Below, piece by piece: positions 4,512-13,366 of a stretch of 13,419 nt of DNA. A program made the translations under genes and the position numbers. A model generated the notes under the pieces. The model saw only the letters and a list, made by a program, of their open reading frames with translations. It searched no databases and was not told where the DNA came from. Source of the stretch: an uncultured Aliarcobacter sp. (GTDB lineage Bacteria; Campylobacterota; Campylobacteria; Campylobacterales; Arcobacteraceae); assembly GCA_947629065.1 (NCBI GenBank), contig CANRCH010000037.1, positions 1-13,419 on the forward strand. The letters are read 5' to 3'. The stretch's first letter is position 1; each line of letters begins with the position of its first letter.

Positions 4512-5323
4512 ACCAATTAGAGAATAAAAAAACAAGAGTAGATTTGCACAACCACACAATTTTATGTAATCATGCAGAGGGTAGTGTTGAAGAGTATGTA
4601 AAAAGAGCAATAGAACTAGGAGTTGATGAATACGGATTTGCTTGTCATGCACCTATGAATTATGACCCAAAATATAGAATGAAACTTGAAGAAAGAAGCA
4701 TTTATGAAAAGTGGGTAAATGAAGCAAAAGAGAAATATAAAGACCAAATAAAAGTTCTTTTAGGATATGAAGTTGATTATTTAAAAGGCTATATGCTTGA
4801 TGAGATTTTAAATGCAAAAGTTGATTATTTAATAGGTTCAGTTCACTTTTTACAAAATCAAAATGATATGTGGGGATTTGATAATCCTGAGTTTATTGGA
4901 GTTTATGAAAGTGTTGATATAGATAAAATTTGGGGAGATTATTTTTCTGCTATTGAATCTATGGCAAAAACAAACTACTTTGATATAGTTGGGCATCTTG
5001 ATTTAATAAAAGTTTTTAAATTTTTACCACAAACAGATGTAAGATTACTAGCAAAAAATGCACTAAAAGAGATAAAAAAAGCAAATATGGTACTAGAAAT
5101 AAACCCAGCAGGTTTAAGAAAACCAATAGGTGAGTGCTATCCATCAAAACCACTTTTAGAAGAGGCTTTTTCTTTAGGAATTGATATAACTTTCGGATCA
5201 GATGCACACAAAGTTGAGCATGTTGGTTTTGGATATGAAGAGGCTGTAAATTTAGTAAAAAGTGTGGGATATAGTGAGTGTATCACTTTTGAAAACAGAG
5301 ATAAAAAAAGAGTTAAATTTTAA
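4508..5323 (+). CDS. PHP-domain phosphatase, histidinol-phosphatase (HisJ/HisK) type
   Basis: A 271-residue PHP-family metal-dependent phosphoesterase. The metal-binding signatures are in order: DLHNHT (12-17), CHAP with H47, GYEVDY with E88, GSVHF with H113, GHLDL with H163 and D165, and GSDAHKVEH with D232 and H234. This set and the length match the class III histidinol-phosphatases that remove phosphate from L-histidinol phosphate in histidine synthesis. Other PHP phosphoesterases share the fold, so the substrate is inferred. It is the third gene of the moaD-moaE operon, overlapping moaE by ATGA. There is no obvious pathway link to molybdopterin, and co-transcription may just reflect gene packing. 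Confidence 0.8.
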   Translation: MNQLENKKTRVDLHNHTILCNHAEGSVEEYVKRAIELGVDEYGFACHAPMNYDPKYRMKLEERSIYEKWVNEAKEKYKDQIKVLLGYEVDYLKGYMLDEILNAKVDYLIGSVHFLQNQNDMWGFDNPEFIGVYESVDIDKIWGDYFSAIESMAKTNYFDIVGHLDLIKVFKFLPQTDVRLLAKNALKEIKKANMVLEINPAGLRKPIGECYPSKPLLEEAFSLGIDITFGSDAHKVEHVGFGYEEAVNLVKSVGYSECITFENRDKKRVKF

Positions 5324-5334
5324 ATAAATTTAGA

Positions 5335-5340
5335 TAAAAT
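5335..5340 (+). promoter_or_regulatory. Possible -10 element for glnA
   Basis: TAAAAT in the 44-base gap before glnA, placing a start near 5347 and giving a short leader with GGAG (5358-5361) as ribosome-binding site. No sigma-54 (GG-N10-GC) site is visible, so nitrogen control by NtrC of the enteric type is not supported. Readthrough from the upstream operon is also possible. Confidence 0.3.
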
Positions 5341-5367
5341 CTTAGCTTTAAAAAATTGGAGTAAATT

Positions 5368-6795
5368 ATGGGAAAATTTGTAAATAGTATTGAAGAGTTT
5401 TTTGAGTTTTGTAGTGAAAATGAAGTTAGATTTGTTGATTTTAGATTTACAGATTTAAAAGGTACTTGGCACCATGTAACATATAATATAAAAGCAATAA
5501 ATAGTGAACTTTTAGAACACGGAATGCCATTTGATGGGGCTAGTATAGATGCTTGGCAACCAATTCACAAATCTGATATGATTTTAAAACCAGATGTTCC
5601 AACTGCATTTTTAGATCCTTTTACAGCTGATAGTACAATTATTGTAATTTGTGATGTTTATGATATTTACAAAAACCAAATGTATGAAAAATGCCCACGA
5701 TCAATTGCAAAAAAAGCTGTACAAGCTTTGGAAGATTCAAAAATAGGTGATGTTGCATATTTTGGACCTGAAAATGAGTTCTTCGTTTTTGAAGATGTAA
5801 AAATAAAAGATACTATGAATGAATCTCACTATAGAGTTGATAGTGAAGATGGAGAGTGGAATGATGATAGAACTTATGAAGGTGGAAATATAGGTCATAG
5901 AAGTAGGGTAAAAGGTGGATATTTCCCTGTTGCCCCAATAGACAATGGAGTTGATTTAAGAGCTGAAATGATGCAAGTTTTAGAGCAAGTTGGTCTTGAA
6001 GTAACTCTAGGACACCACGAAGTTGCACAAGGACAACACGAGATTGGAGTTGTTTTTGGAGATTTAATTGAAGCTAGTGATAATGTTCAAAAACTAAAAT
6101 ATGTTGTAAAAATGGTTGCACACTTAAATGGGAAAAGTGCTACTTTTATGCCAAAACCACTTTATGGAGACAATGGAAGTGGAATGCATGTTCATCAAAG
6201 TATTTGGAAAGATGGTAAAAACCTTTTCTATAAAGAAGGTGAGTATGGAAATTTAAGTGATATGGCAAGATGGTATATTGGTGGAGTTTTCCAACATGCA
6301 CGTGCTGTTGCAGCATTTACAAACCCATCAACAAACTCTTACAAAAGATTAATCCCAGGTTTTGAAGCACCATCAATTTTGACATATTCATCACAAAATA
6401 GAAGTGCATCTTGCAGAATTCCTTATGGTGCAGGAGAAAAATCAACAAGAGTAGAGATGAGATTCCCTGATTCAACTTCTTGTATATATTTAGGATTTGC
6501 AGCAATGCTGATGGCTGGACTTGATGGAATTAGAAATAAAATTGAACCAATAGGACCTATGGATGATGATCTGTTTGAACTTACTTTAGATGAGATTAGA
6601 GAGAGAAATATTCCACAAATGCCTCACACTTTAAGAGGTTCACTAGAAGCACTTATTAGAGATAATGAGTTTTTAAGACCAGCATTTACAAAAGAGATGA
6701 TAAATACTTATCAAAACTTTAAATTTAGAACTCAAGTTTGGCCTTATGAAGCAAGACCTACACCATTTGAGTTTAAAACTATGTACTCTTGCTAG
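5368..6795 (+). CDS. glnA: Glutamine synthetase, type I
   Basis: Glutamine synthetase joins ammonia to glutamate using ATP and is the main entry point for ammonium. The 475 residues show all class I signatures: [11 protein letters not shown] (53-63, with D56), [10 protein letters not shown] (133-142), [16 protein letters not shown] (263-278) and [17 protein letters not shown] (319-335). Length is typical of the dodecameric GSI form. The adenylylation site (NLYDLP, Tyr397 in E. coli) reads DLFELT here, with Phe403 in place of the tyrosine, so GlnE-type adenylylation cannot occur. A similar replacement is known in Helicobacter pylori. It has its own ribosome-binding site (GGAG) and a strong terminator after it. 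Confidence 0.97.
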   Translation: MGKFVNSIEEFFEFCSENEVRFVDFRFTDLKGTWHHVTYNIKAINSELLEHGMPFDGASIDAWQPIHKSDMILKPDVPTAFLDPFTADSTIIVICDVYDIYKNQMYEKCPRSIAKKAVQALEDSKIGDVAYFGPENEFFVFEDVKIKDTMNESHYRVDSEDGEWNDDRTYEGGNIGHRSRVKGGYFPVAPIDNGVDLRAEMMQVLEQVGLEVTLGHHEVAQGQHEIGVVFGDLIEASDNVQKLKYVVKMVAHLNGKSATFMPKPLYGDNGSGMHVHQSIWKDGKNLFYKEGEYGNLSDMARWYIGGVFQHARAVAAFTNPSTNSYKRLIPGFEAPSILTYSSQNRSASCRIPYGAGEKSTRVEMRFPDSTSCIYLGFAAMLMAGLDGIRNKIEPIGPMDDDLFELTLDEIRERNIPQMPHTLRGSLEALIRDNEFLRPAFTKEMINTYQNFKFRTQVWPYEARPTPFEFKTMYSC

Positions 6796-6814
6796 TAAAT
6801 AAATAGTAATAAAT

Positions 6815-6847
6815 AAAAAGGGAGTCTAATTTTAGACTCCCTTTTTT
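6815..6847. terminator. Strong bidirectional terminator between glnA and PBP1A gene
   Basis: A perfect 14-bp stem (6815-6828 with 6833-6846, AAAAAGGGAGTCTA against its complement) with a 4-base loop and a T run. The run of As on the left arm gives a T run on the other strand. It can therefore end both glnA (forward, stop 20 bases upstream) and the convergent PBP1A operon. Confidence 0.9.
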
Positions 6848-6873
6848 AATATAGCTTAAAACCTTTTATACTT

Positions 6874-8865
6874 TTAAAACTCCATTACATCAGGAGATTC
6901 ATTTGTTTCAATTATTATTTGTGTATCAATATCTGGAAGTGGTGACAAATCAGTAAATAGTTCGCTTTTTCCATTAAAAGTACCATCATAAACATCTTTT
7001 GGTTTTGTAAATGTTCTTGGAATTTCAGGATGAGACTCTAAATATTTTCTATAAAAATACCCAAAAGCAGGTGCTGCAATTGTCCCACCCATTTCTGCTC
7101 TTCTCATTGGAGTATTATCATCATTTCCAAACCAAACTAAAGTTTGAATAGATGGAGAGTATCCGCAAAACCAAGCATCTTTGTTTTCATTTGTAGTTCC
7201 AGTTTTACCTGCAAGTTCTAACCCTGCTACTTTTGCTCTTGTTCCAGTTCCTCTATCTACAACATCTTTTAAAATTGAAGTTATTAAATAAGTTTGTTCA
7301 GGAGTTGTAATTTCAACTGTTTGTGGCTCAAATTTTGTGATATTTCCATCTTTATCAATAACTTGTTCAACTATATATGGTTTTACTTGAGTTCCTTGAT
7401 TTGATAGAACTGAATATGCTTGGCTAAACTCAATCATATTTATATTTACAGCTCCAAGTGCAACAGAAAGTTCTGGATTTACATTTTTAAATCCAAATCT
7501 TTTTAGCTCATTTGTAACAGTTCCAATTCCAACATCTGTAACTAAATTCAAAGTTGAAAGGTTTCTAGAAAAAGTTAATGAGTCTCTAAAACTTACAATT
7601 CCTTGGAAGTTTCCTCCAGAGTTTTTTGGTTGCCATTTTTTTTGAACACCATTTTCTCTATATGTATAAGTTCTTCCAATATCAAAAAGCTGACTTGCTG
7701 GATTAAAGCCTTCATTTAGTGCAATCTGATATAAAAATGGCTTAATAGCACTTCCAGCTTGTCTTATTGATTGAGTTGATCTATTAAACACAGATAAATT
7801 ATAATCAACTCCACCAACCATAGCAATAATTTTTCCTGTGCTATTTTCAATTGAAATCATGGCAGCATTTAGCTCTTTTGTAAATTTATCATCATCTTGA
7901 TTTTTACTACCTTGTCTTATATTAAAATCTCTTTTTTTAGACTCTTCATAAGATGTTCTAATAGCTTCATTTGCTATTTCTTGTGCTTTTGAATCTATTG
8001 TTAAATATATTTTATAACCACCTGATAAAATATCTGGAAAATCATTTGATAGCTCTTTAATAGCATAATCAACAGCATAAGGTGCAGTGCTATTTTGAGT
8101 TAGAGTTTGGTTATAAATTATTGGAGTTTCATTTATAGCTTTTACATATTGTTCTTGTGTTATCCATCCTAAAGTCTCAAGTCTTGTTATAACTTGATTA
8201 GCCCTTGCAAGTGAAACTTGAAGATTTTTTGTTGGGTCATAAAAACTAGGTGCTCTTGGAAGTCCAACTAAAATAGCAATCTCTTTTAAACTAAGTTCGT
8301 ATAACTCTTTTTTAAAATATCCTTTTGAAGCAGTTTTAACTCCATAATATCCATGTCCAAAATATACATGGTTTAAATATCTCTCTAAAATCTCCTCTTT
8401 GCTTAAAATTGTTTCAAGTCTTAGAGATAAAAGTGCCTCTTTTACTTTTCTAATAATTGTTTTTTCTCTAGTTAAAATTAGAAGTTTTACAAGCTGTTGA
8501 GTTAAAGTACTAGCACCCTCACCATATCCACCTGATTGAAGATTTTTAATAGCAGCTCTACTAATTGCATCTGGGTTTACTCCATAATGTTCAAAAAATT
8601 GTGTATCTTCAATAGCAATTAAAGACTCAATAACCCTTGCTGGAATATCATCATATTTTACATACTCTCTATTTTCATCTTTAAAAGTATTAGCTAGTAG
8701 ATTTCCATTTTTATCAAAAAATTGGCTACTTTGTTTTGGTGAATAGTTTACAACTTTATCTATATCATCTTTTATATCTTCATACAAATCATATAGAAAA
8801 ACAGCAGCAGCAATTCCAACTATAAGTGATATAAAAAATAGAAATTTGATTAAAAATTTCAGCAT
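6874..8865 (-). CDS. mrcA: Bifunctional class A penicillin-binding protein (PBP1A)
   Basis: A 663-residue enzyme that polymerises lipid II and cross-links the glycan strands. An N-terminal membrane anchor (about 4-25) is followed by the GT51 transglycosylase domain: EDTQFFEHYGV with catalytic E86, then GEGASTLTQQLVK (115-127) and LNHVYFGHGYYG (164-175). The transpeptidase domain follows with SAIK (372-375, active serine S372), SRN (433-435) and KTGT (554-557). All active-site motifs are intact and the length is ordinary, without a long C-terminal extension. It is the last gene of the gpmI-ABC-PBP1A unit, two bases after the ABC gene stop. A terminator shared with glnA follows. The PBP1A family name is secure; the exact symbol used in this lineage varies (pbpA, mrcA). 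Confidence 0.93.
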   Translation of the reverse strand: MLKFLIKFLFFISLIVGIAAAVFLYDLYEDIKDDIDKVVNYSPKQSSQFFDKNGNLLANTFKDENREYVKYDDIPARVIESLIAIEDTQFFEHYGVNPDAISRAAIKNLQSGGYGEGASTLTQQLVKLLILTREKTIIRKVKEALLSLRLETILSKEEILERYLNHVYFGHGYYGVKTASKGYFKKELYELSLKEIAILVGLPRAPSFYDPTKNLQVSLARANQVITRLETLGWITQEQYVKAINETPIIYNQTLTQNSTAPYAVDYAIKELSNDFPDILSGGYKIYLTIDSKAQEIANEAIRTSYEESKKRDFNIRQGSKNQDDDKFTKELNAAMISIENSTGKIIAMVGGVDYNLSVFNRSTQSIRQAGSAIKPFLYQIALNEGFNPASQLFDIGRTYTYRENGVQKKWQPKNSGGNFQGIVSFRDSLTFSRNLSTLNLVTDVGIGTVTNELKRFGFKNVNPELSVALGAVNINMIEFSQAYSVLSNQGTQVKPYIVEQVIDKDGNITKFEPQTVEITTPEQTYLITSILKDVVDRGTGTRAKVAGLELAGKTGTTNENKDAWFCGYSPSIQTLVWFGNDDNTPMRRAEMGGTIAAPAFGYFYRKYLESHPEIPRTFTKPKDVYDGTFNGKSELFTDLSPLPDIDTQIIIETNESPDVMEF

Positions 8866-8867
8866 AT

Positions 8868-9557
8868 TTAATTCCTAAATTGTTTATTTTTAAATGATGA
8901 ATCTAAAAGTTTTTTAGTATATTCATCTTTTGGATAGTTTAAAACACTATTTGTATCTCCAAACTCTACAATCTTTCCAGATTTTAAGATTACAATATCA
9001 TCGCAAATATCTCTTATTGAGTCTATATCGTGAGTTACAAATAGTATTTTAATATCAAGATTTTTTCTTAAACTTTTTATAATATTTATTATATTTTCTT
9101 TGTTTTCAAAATCTAGTGCAGTTGTTGGCTCATCAAGAAGTAAAAATTTTATATCTCTACTTAGTGCAATTGCAATAACAACTCTTTGAGTCTGTCCACC
9201 ACTTATTTGTGATGGATATTTTTCTAAAATCTCTAAAGGCAAATCTAAAAGATTAAAAACCTCTACTTTTTTTTCATCACTACAGAAAATCTGATTTTTG
9301 ATTTTTGTCATTCCAGATAGCGAAGTAAAAGGATTTTGTGGAATAAACCCAATAGTTTGATAGTTTAAATCAAAGTCTGCATTAATATCTTTTTCTACTT
9401 TTAGGTTTTTTGGAAGTAAATTTAAAATTGCTTTTAAAGTCAATGATTTTCCACTTCCACTTTCACCTATTAGTGCAGTTGAACTTTTGATACTAAAAGA
9501 TATATCTAAAAGTTTTTTAGAATCAACTTTTATTTTTAAACTATCAATATTTACCAT
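8868..9557 (-). CDS. Stand-alone ABC transporter ATP-binding protein (peptide/nickel type)
   Basis: A 229-residue ABC ATPase with the complete motif set: Walker A GESGSGKS (31-38), Q-loop IPQNPF (Q74), signature SGGQTQR (119-125), Walker B FLLLDE (138-143), ALD D-loop and H176. The NPFTSL stretch and the signature resemble the oligopeptide/nickel import ATPases (DppD/NikD), but the chain is about 100 residues shorter than DppD and lacks its C-terminal extension. No permease or binding protein is nearby. It lies between gpmI (one-base TAATG overlap) and the PBP1A gene (two-base gap), so it is made with them. It may serve a transporter encoded elsewhere; a cell-wall role is suggested only by the neighbourhood. 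Confidence 0.85.
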   Translation of the reverse strand: MVNIDSLKIKVDSKKLLDISFSIKSSTALIGESGSGKSLTLKAILNLLPKNLKVEKDINADFDLNYQTIGFIPQNPFTSLSGMTKIKNQIFCSDEKKVEVFNLLDLPLEILEKYPSQISGGQTQRVVIAIALSRDIKFLLLDEPTTALDFENKENIINIIKSLRKNLDIKILFVTHDIDSIRDICDDIVILKSGKIVEFGDTNSVLNYPKDEYTKKLLDSSFKNKQFRN

Positions 9558-11032
9558 TAAATTAGTGCTTCATCCATCTCTTGTGGAATTGGAAGATTCA
9601 TAAGTTTTAAAACTGTTGGTGCAATATTATTTAAACTTCCCTCTTTTACTTTTTCTACACCATCTGCCATAACAAAGCAAAATACATCTCCAACAGTATG
9701 ATTTGTTAAGATATTTCCATCATCATCCATCATCATCTCACAATTTCCATGATCTGAAGTTAAAATTATATTATAGTTGCTTTTTTTAGCCTCTTCTAAA
9801 ATAAGACCTAATTCATAATCAACAGCTTCAACAGCTTTAATGGCAGCTTCAAAAACTCCTGTATGTCCTACCATATCACCATTTGCAAAGTTTACAACTA
9901 TAAAATCTGTTTGGTTTTGCATAGCAGTTCGTACAGCCTCACCCACTTTTGGTGCTGACATCTCTGGTTGTAAATCATAAGTTGCAACACTAGGAGATGG
10001 AATTAAAACTCTAGATTCATTTAAAAATGGCTCTTCAACTCCACCATTAAAGAAAAATGTAACGTGGGCATATTTTTCAGTTTCAGCTGTATGAAGTTGA
10101 GTTAATCCAGCTTTAGATATAACTTCTGCAAGAGTATTTTTTGGATTATCTTTTGGGAAAATTACAGGAATTTTTACATTTTTATCATATTGAGTCATAG
10201 ATGTAATATTTAGTTTTCCTTTAAAAGTCTCAAATTCATTGAAATCACTCTTTGCAAATGCACTTGAAATCTCTCTTGCTCTATCGCTTCTAAAGTTACA
10301 AAATATTATTGCATCATTTTCCTCTACTCCATCAAATCCATCAAAAGCTAGGGGAACAATAAACTCATCAAAAATCTCATTTTTATATGAAGTTTCAATA
10401 ATCTCTAAAATAGAATTAGAAGTTTTTGGTTTTGCAAATGCAATCGCATCATAACCTTTTTGAACTCTATCCCATCTATTATCTCTATCCATAGTGTAGT
10501 ATCTTCCAGCAATTGTTGCAATTTTTATACTATCATCACAAATATTTAAAATCTCTTCAATATATTTTTTTGCACTATCAGGTGCCACATCCCTTCCATC
10601 TGTAATTATATGTATAAATACATTTTTACCCATATTTTTAGATATTTTTGCCATTGCAATAATGTGATTTATATGTGAGTGAACTCCACCATCACTTACA
10701 AGTCCAACTAAATGGATACTGTTTGAAGATGAGATAGTGTTTTTTACAACATCATTATCTTTTAAACTATCATCTTTTATTGCAAGATTGATTTTTACTA
10801 AATCTTGATATAGAACTCTTCCGCTTCCAATAGTCATATGACCAACTTCACTATTTCCCATTTGCAAATCTGGAAGCCCTACATACTCACCATAAGTGTG
10901 AATTAGACTATATGGAACATTTTCAAATAGATAATCGTAAGTTGGTTTGTTTGCACTACAAAATGCGTTGTGTTTTTCACTAGGATTAAATCCAATACCA
11001 TCTGTTATTATTAATAGTGTTTTATTACTCAT
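9557..11032 (-). CDS. gpmI: 2,3-bisphosphoglycerate-independent phosphoglycerate mutase
   Basis: GpmI interconverts 3- and 2-phosphoglycerate in glycolysis and gluconeogenesis using manganese and a phosphoserine intermediate. The 491 residues carry TDGIGFN (10-16, metal ligand D11), MGNSEVGH (58-65, with the catalytic S61), HIITDGRDVAPDS, RYYTMDRDNRWDR, CNFRSDRAREIS, NFANGDMVGHTG and TSDHGNCE, the complete set of alkaline-phosphatase-superfamily ligands. Length is slightly under the usual 510. It is first in the gpmI-ABC-PBP1A operon and divergent from mraY. Its ribosome-binding site is AAAAGG, about ten bases from the ATG. Confidence 0.97.
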   Translation of the reverse strand: MSNKTLLIITDGIGFNPSEKHNAFCSANKPTYDYLFENVPYSLIHTYGEYVGLPDLQMGNSEVGHMTIGSGRVLYQDLVKINLAIKDDSLKDNDVVKNTISSSNSIHLVGLVSDGGVHSHINHIIAMAKISKNMGKNVFIHIITDGRDVAPDSAKKYIEEILNICDDSIKIATIAGRYYTMDRDNRWDRVQKGYDAIAFAKPKTSNSILEIIETSYKNEIFDEFIVPLAFDGFDGVEENDAIIFCNFRSDRAREISSAFAKSDFNEFETFKGKLNITSMTQYDKNVKIPVIFPKDNPKNTLAEVISKAGLTQLHTAETEKYAHVTFFFNGGVEEPFLNESRVLIPSPSVATYDLQPEMSAPKVGEAVRTAMQNQTDFIVVNFANGDMVGHTGVFEAAIKAVEAVDYELGLILEEAKKSNYNIILTSDHGNCEMMMDDDGNILTNHTVGDVFCFVMADGVEKVKEGSLNNIAPTVLKLMNLPIPQEMDEALI

Positions 11033-11062
11033 ACTGTTTAAACCTTTTAAAATATTTAATAT

Positions 11063-11070
11063 ATTATAAT
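11063..11070. promoter_or_regulatory. Palindromic -10 element serving gpmI and mraY in both directions
   Basis: ATTATAAT is its own reverse complement and contains a perfect TATAAT on each strand (11065-11070 forward, 11068-11063 reverse). It sits near the middle of the 70-base gap between the two divergent start codons, giving leaders of roughly 25 bases on each side. A symmetric -10 can drive transcription both ways; use in both directions here is inferred from position. Confidence 0.5.
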
Positions 11071-11102
11071 CTCGCTTATTTTATCAAAATCAAGGTTTAA
11101 TT

Positions 11103-12164
11103 TTGTTTTATTGGCTTTACAGACACTTAGAAATCAATATTTTTCAATATATCTCAGTTCGTGCAGGAATAAGTTTTTTTATAGCTTTTGTTTTAACAGT
11201 ATATTTAATGCCAAAGTTTATAAGATGGGCAAAAGCAAAAAAAGCTTCTCAACCAATCTATGAATTAGCACCAGAAGCACATAAATTAAAAGCAGGAACT
11301 CCAACAATGGGTGGAATTGTTTTTATATTTGCAACAATAATTGCAACACTATTAAGTGCAAAACTAAATAACTTTTATATAGTTGGTGGACTTTTAACTC
11401 TTGGGCTTTTTTCACTAATTGGAATTCAAGATGATTATTCAAAAATAAGTAAAGCAAAAAATAGTGCTGGTTTAAGTGCAAAAATGAAGCTTTTACTACA
11501 GTTTATAAGTGCTGTTTTAGTTGTAGGGCTTATATATTTTTATGGACATACAAGTGATTTATATGTACCTTTTTATAAATATCCTATTTTTGAAATGGGT
11601 GTTTTTTCTATAGTTTTTTGGATGTTTATAATTGTTGGATCTTCAAATGCAGTTAATCTAACAGATGGACTTGATGGACTTGCAACTGTTCCATCAATTT
11701 TAGCATTTACAACACTTTCTCTTATTGTTTATGTTGTTGGTCACTCTGTATTTGCTTCATATTTACTTCTTCCAAATATTGAAATTGTTGGAGAATTAGC
11801 TGTTATGGGTGCTGCAATTGTGGGTGCATTAATTGGCTTTTTATGGTTTAATGCTTATCCAGCTGAGGTTTTTATGGGAGATAGTGGATCCCTTCCACTA
11901 GGAGCATTTATGGGATATTTAGCAATTGTTTCAAAATCAGAGATTTTACTTTTATCTATAGGATTTATTTTTGTTTTAGAGACTGTTTCAGTAATGCTTC
12001 AAGTTGGATCTTATAAATTAAGACAAAAAAGAGTTTTTTTAATGGCACCAATTCACCACCACTTTGAACAAAAGGGATGGAAAGAGAATAAAATTATTGT
12101 TAGATTTTGGATAATCTCATTTATGGCAAATTTAATAGCACTACTAAGTTTAAAGTTAAGATAA
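11103..12164 (+). CDS. mraY: Phospho-N-acetylmuramoyl-pentapeptide transferase (MraY)
   Basis: MraY moves phospho-MurNAc-pentapeptide from UDP onto undecaprenyl phosphate, forming lipid I at the inner face of the membrane. The 353 residues include GTPTMGG (65-71), the DD pair at 110-111 (IQDDYSK), [10 protein letters not shown] (185-194), [11 protein letters not shown] (258-268) and PIHHHFE (316-322), with about ten hydrophobic helices. The start is a TTG at 11103: AAGG (11092-11095) lies seven bases upstream, and the N-terminus it gives ([21 protein letters not shown]) resembles Helicobacter and Campylobacter MraY. Starting later would lose conserved sequence. The stop overlaps the murD ATG by one base. 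Confidence 0.96.
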   Translation: MFYWLYRHLEINIFQYISVRAGISFFIAFVLTVYLMPKFIRWAKAKKASQPIYELAPEAHKLKAGTPTMGGIVFIFATIIATLLSAKLNNFYIVGGLLTLGLFSLIGIQDDYSKISKAKNSAGLSAKMKLLLQFISAVLVVGLIYFYGHTSDLYVPFYKYPIFEMGVFSIVFWMFIIVGSSNAVNLTDGLDGLATVPSILAFTTLSLIVYVVGHSVFASYLLLPNIEIVGELAVMGAAIVGALIGFLWFNAYPAEVFMGDSGSLPLGAFMGYLAIVSKSEILLLSIGFIFVLETVSVMLQVGSYKLRQKRVFLMAPIHHHFEQKGWKENKIIVRFWIISFMANLIALLSLKLR

Positions 12165-13324
12165 TGAAAAAAATTAGAGTTTTAGGAAAAGGTAACACAG
12201 CACTTGCAATCAAAGAAAAGTTTGAAAATGCAGAACTTTTTGATGATAATGACATAGATATATTTGATAAAGCTTCAGATATATTAACAGTTGTAAGTCC
12301 TGGAATTCCTCCATATAATAGCTTAGTACAAAATACAAAAAATCCAATTAGTGATTATGATTTGTTTTATGAAAATATGCCACTATCTATTTGGATTAGT
12401 GGAACAAATGGTAAAACTACAACTACACAAATGATGCAAACAATTTTGGAAGAAAAAAATAGTGTTTGTGGTGGAAATATTGGATATGCCCTAAGCACTT
12501 TAGATGAAAAAAAAGATATTTGGATTTTAGAGACTTCATCATTTACACTTCACTATACAAAAACTGCAAAACCAAATATCTATATACTTCTTCCAATAAG
12601 TGAAGATCATATCTCTTGGCATGGAACTTATAGTGAGTATAAAAAAGCAAAACTAAAACCACTTCAACTAATGAATGAAAATGATATTGCAATTATTCCA
12701 GATGAGTTTAAAGATATTAAAACAGATGCTTTTGTGATAACATATAAAAGTAGTGATGATTTAAGTGAATATTTTGGTATTGATAAAAGTAAGGTTTTAT
12801 TTAACGAACCTTTTTTATTAGATGCAATTCTTGCTTTATGTGCAAAAAAGATATTGTTTGATGTAGTTGATTATGAAAAGATTAACACTTATAAAGTAGA
12901 TAAACATAAAGTTGAAGAGTTTAAAGATAAAAAAAATAGATTATGGATTGATGATAGTAAAGCAACAAATGTAGATGCTACAATAAATGCACTAGTTCCA
13001 TATAAAAGTAAAAATATTCATCTAATCTTAGGTGGTGATGACAAAGGTGTTTCATTAGAGCCACTGTTTAATTATCTAAAAGATTTTGATATACAAGTAT
13101 ATGCAATAGGTGCAAATTGTAATAGAGTTGTAAACTATTGCAAAGAGTTCAATATAGATGTGGATTTGTGTGAAACTTTAGAAACAGCAGTTTTAAATAT
13201 AGATAAAAAGCTAAAAGAGAATAGTTTAGGAGTTTTATCACCAGCAGCTGCATCTTTAGACCAATTTTCATCATATAAAGATAGAGGAGAACAATTTAAG
13301 AAATTTGTATTCAGTTTAAGTTAA
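12164..13324 (+). CDS. murD: UDP-N-acetylmuramoylalanine--D-glutamate ligase (MurD)
   Basis: MurD adds D-glutamate to UDP-MurNAc-L-alanine with ATP in the cytoplasm. From the ATG at 12164 the protein is 386 residues, beginning KKIRVLGKGNTALAIKEKF, the expected nucleotide-fold N-terminus. An upstream in-frame ATG (12107) lies inside mraY and would add 19 unrelated residues. Motifs are SGTNGKTTTTQM (79-90, ATP loop), WILETSSFTLHYT, LPISEDHISWHG and IDDSKATNVDATINAL. It is about 50 residues shorter than E. coli MurD, as is usual in Campylobacterota. The TAATG overlap couples it to mraY, so two adjacent early cell-wall steps are co-expressed. Confidence 0.95.
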   Translation: MKKIRVLGKGNTALAIKEKFENAELFDDNDIDIFDKASDILTVVSPGIPPYNSLVQNTKNPISDYDLFYENMPLSIWISGTNGKTTTTQMMQTILEEKNSVCGGNIGYALSTLDEKKDIWILETSSFTLHYTKTAKPNIYILLPISEDHISWHGTYSEYKKAKLKPLQLMNENDIAIIPDEFKDIKTDAFVITYKSSDDLSEYFGIDKSKVLFNEPFLLDAILALCAKKILFDVVDYEKINTYKVDKHKVEEFKDKKNRLWIDDSKATNVDATINALVPYKSKNIHLILGGDDKGVSLEPLFNYLKDFDIQVYAIGANCNRVVNYCKEFNIDVDLCETLETAVLNIDKKLKENSLGVLSPAAASLDQFSSYKDRGEQFKKFVFSLS

Positions 13325-13342
13325 TATTAATATATCTAGTTG

Positions 13343-13348
13343 TATAAT
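13343..13348 (+). promoter_or_regulatory. -10 element for tRNA-Phe
   Basis: TATAAT (preceded by TTG) ends 18 bases before the first base of the tRNA, a normal distance for a start site a few bases upstream of the mature 5' end. No terminator is evident between murD and this site. Confidence 0.5.
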
Positions 13349-13366
13349 TTCACTCCAATTTGCAGT

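Noticed and set aside
12107..12163. Extended murD start inside mraY
   Set aside because: The extra 19 residues resemble nothing in MurD; the ATG at 12164 gives the expected N-terminus and a TAATG overlap with mraY.
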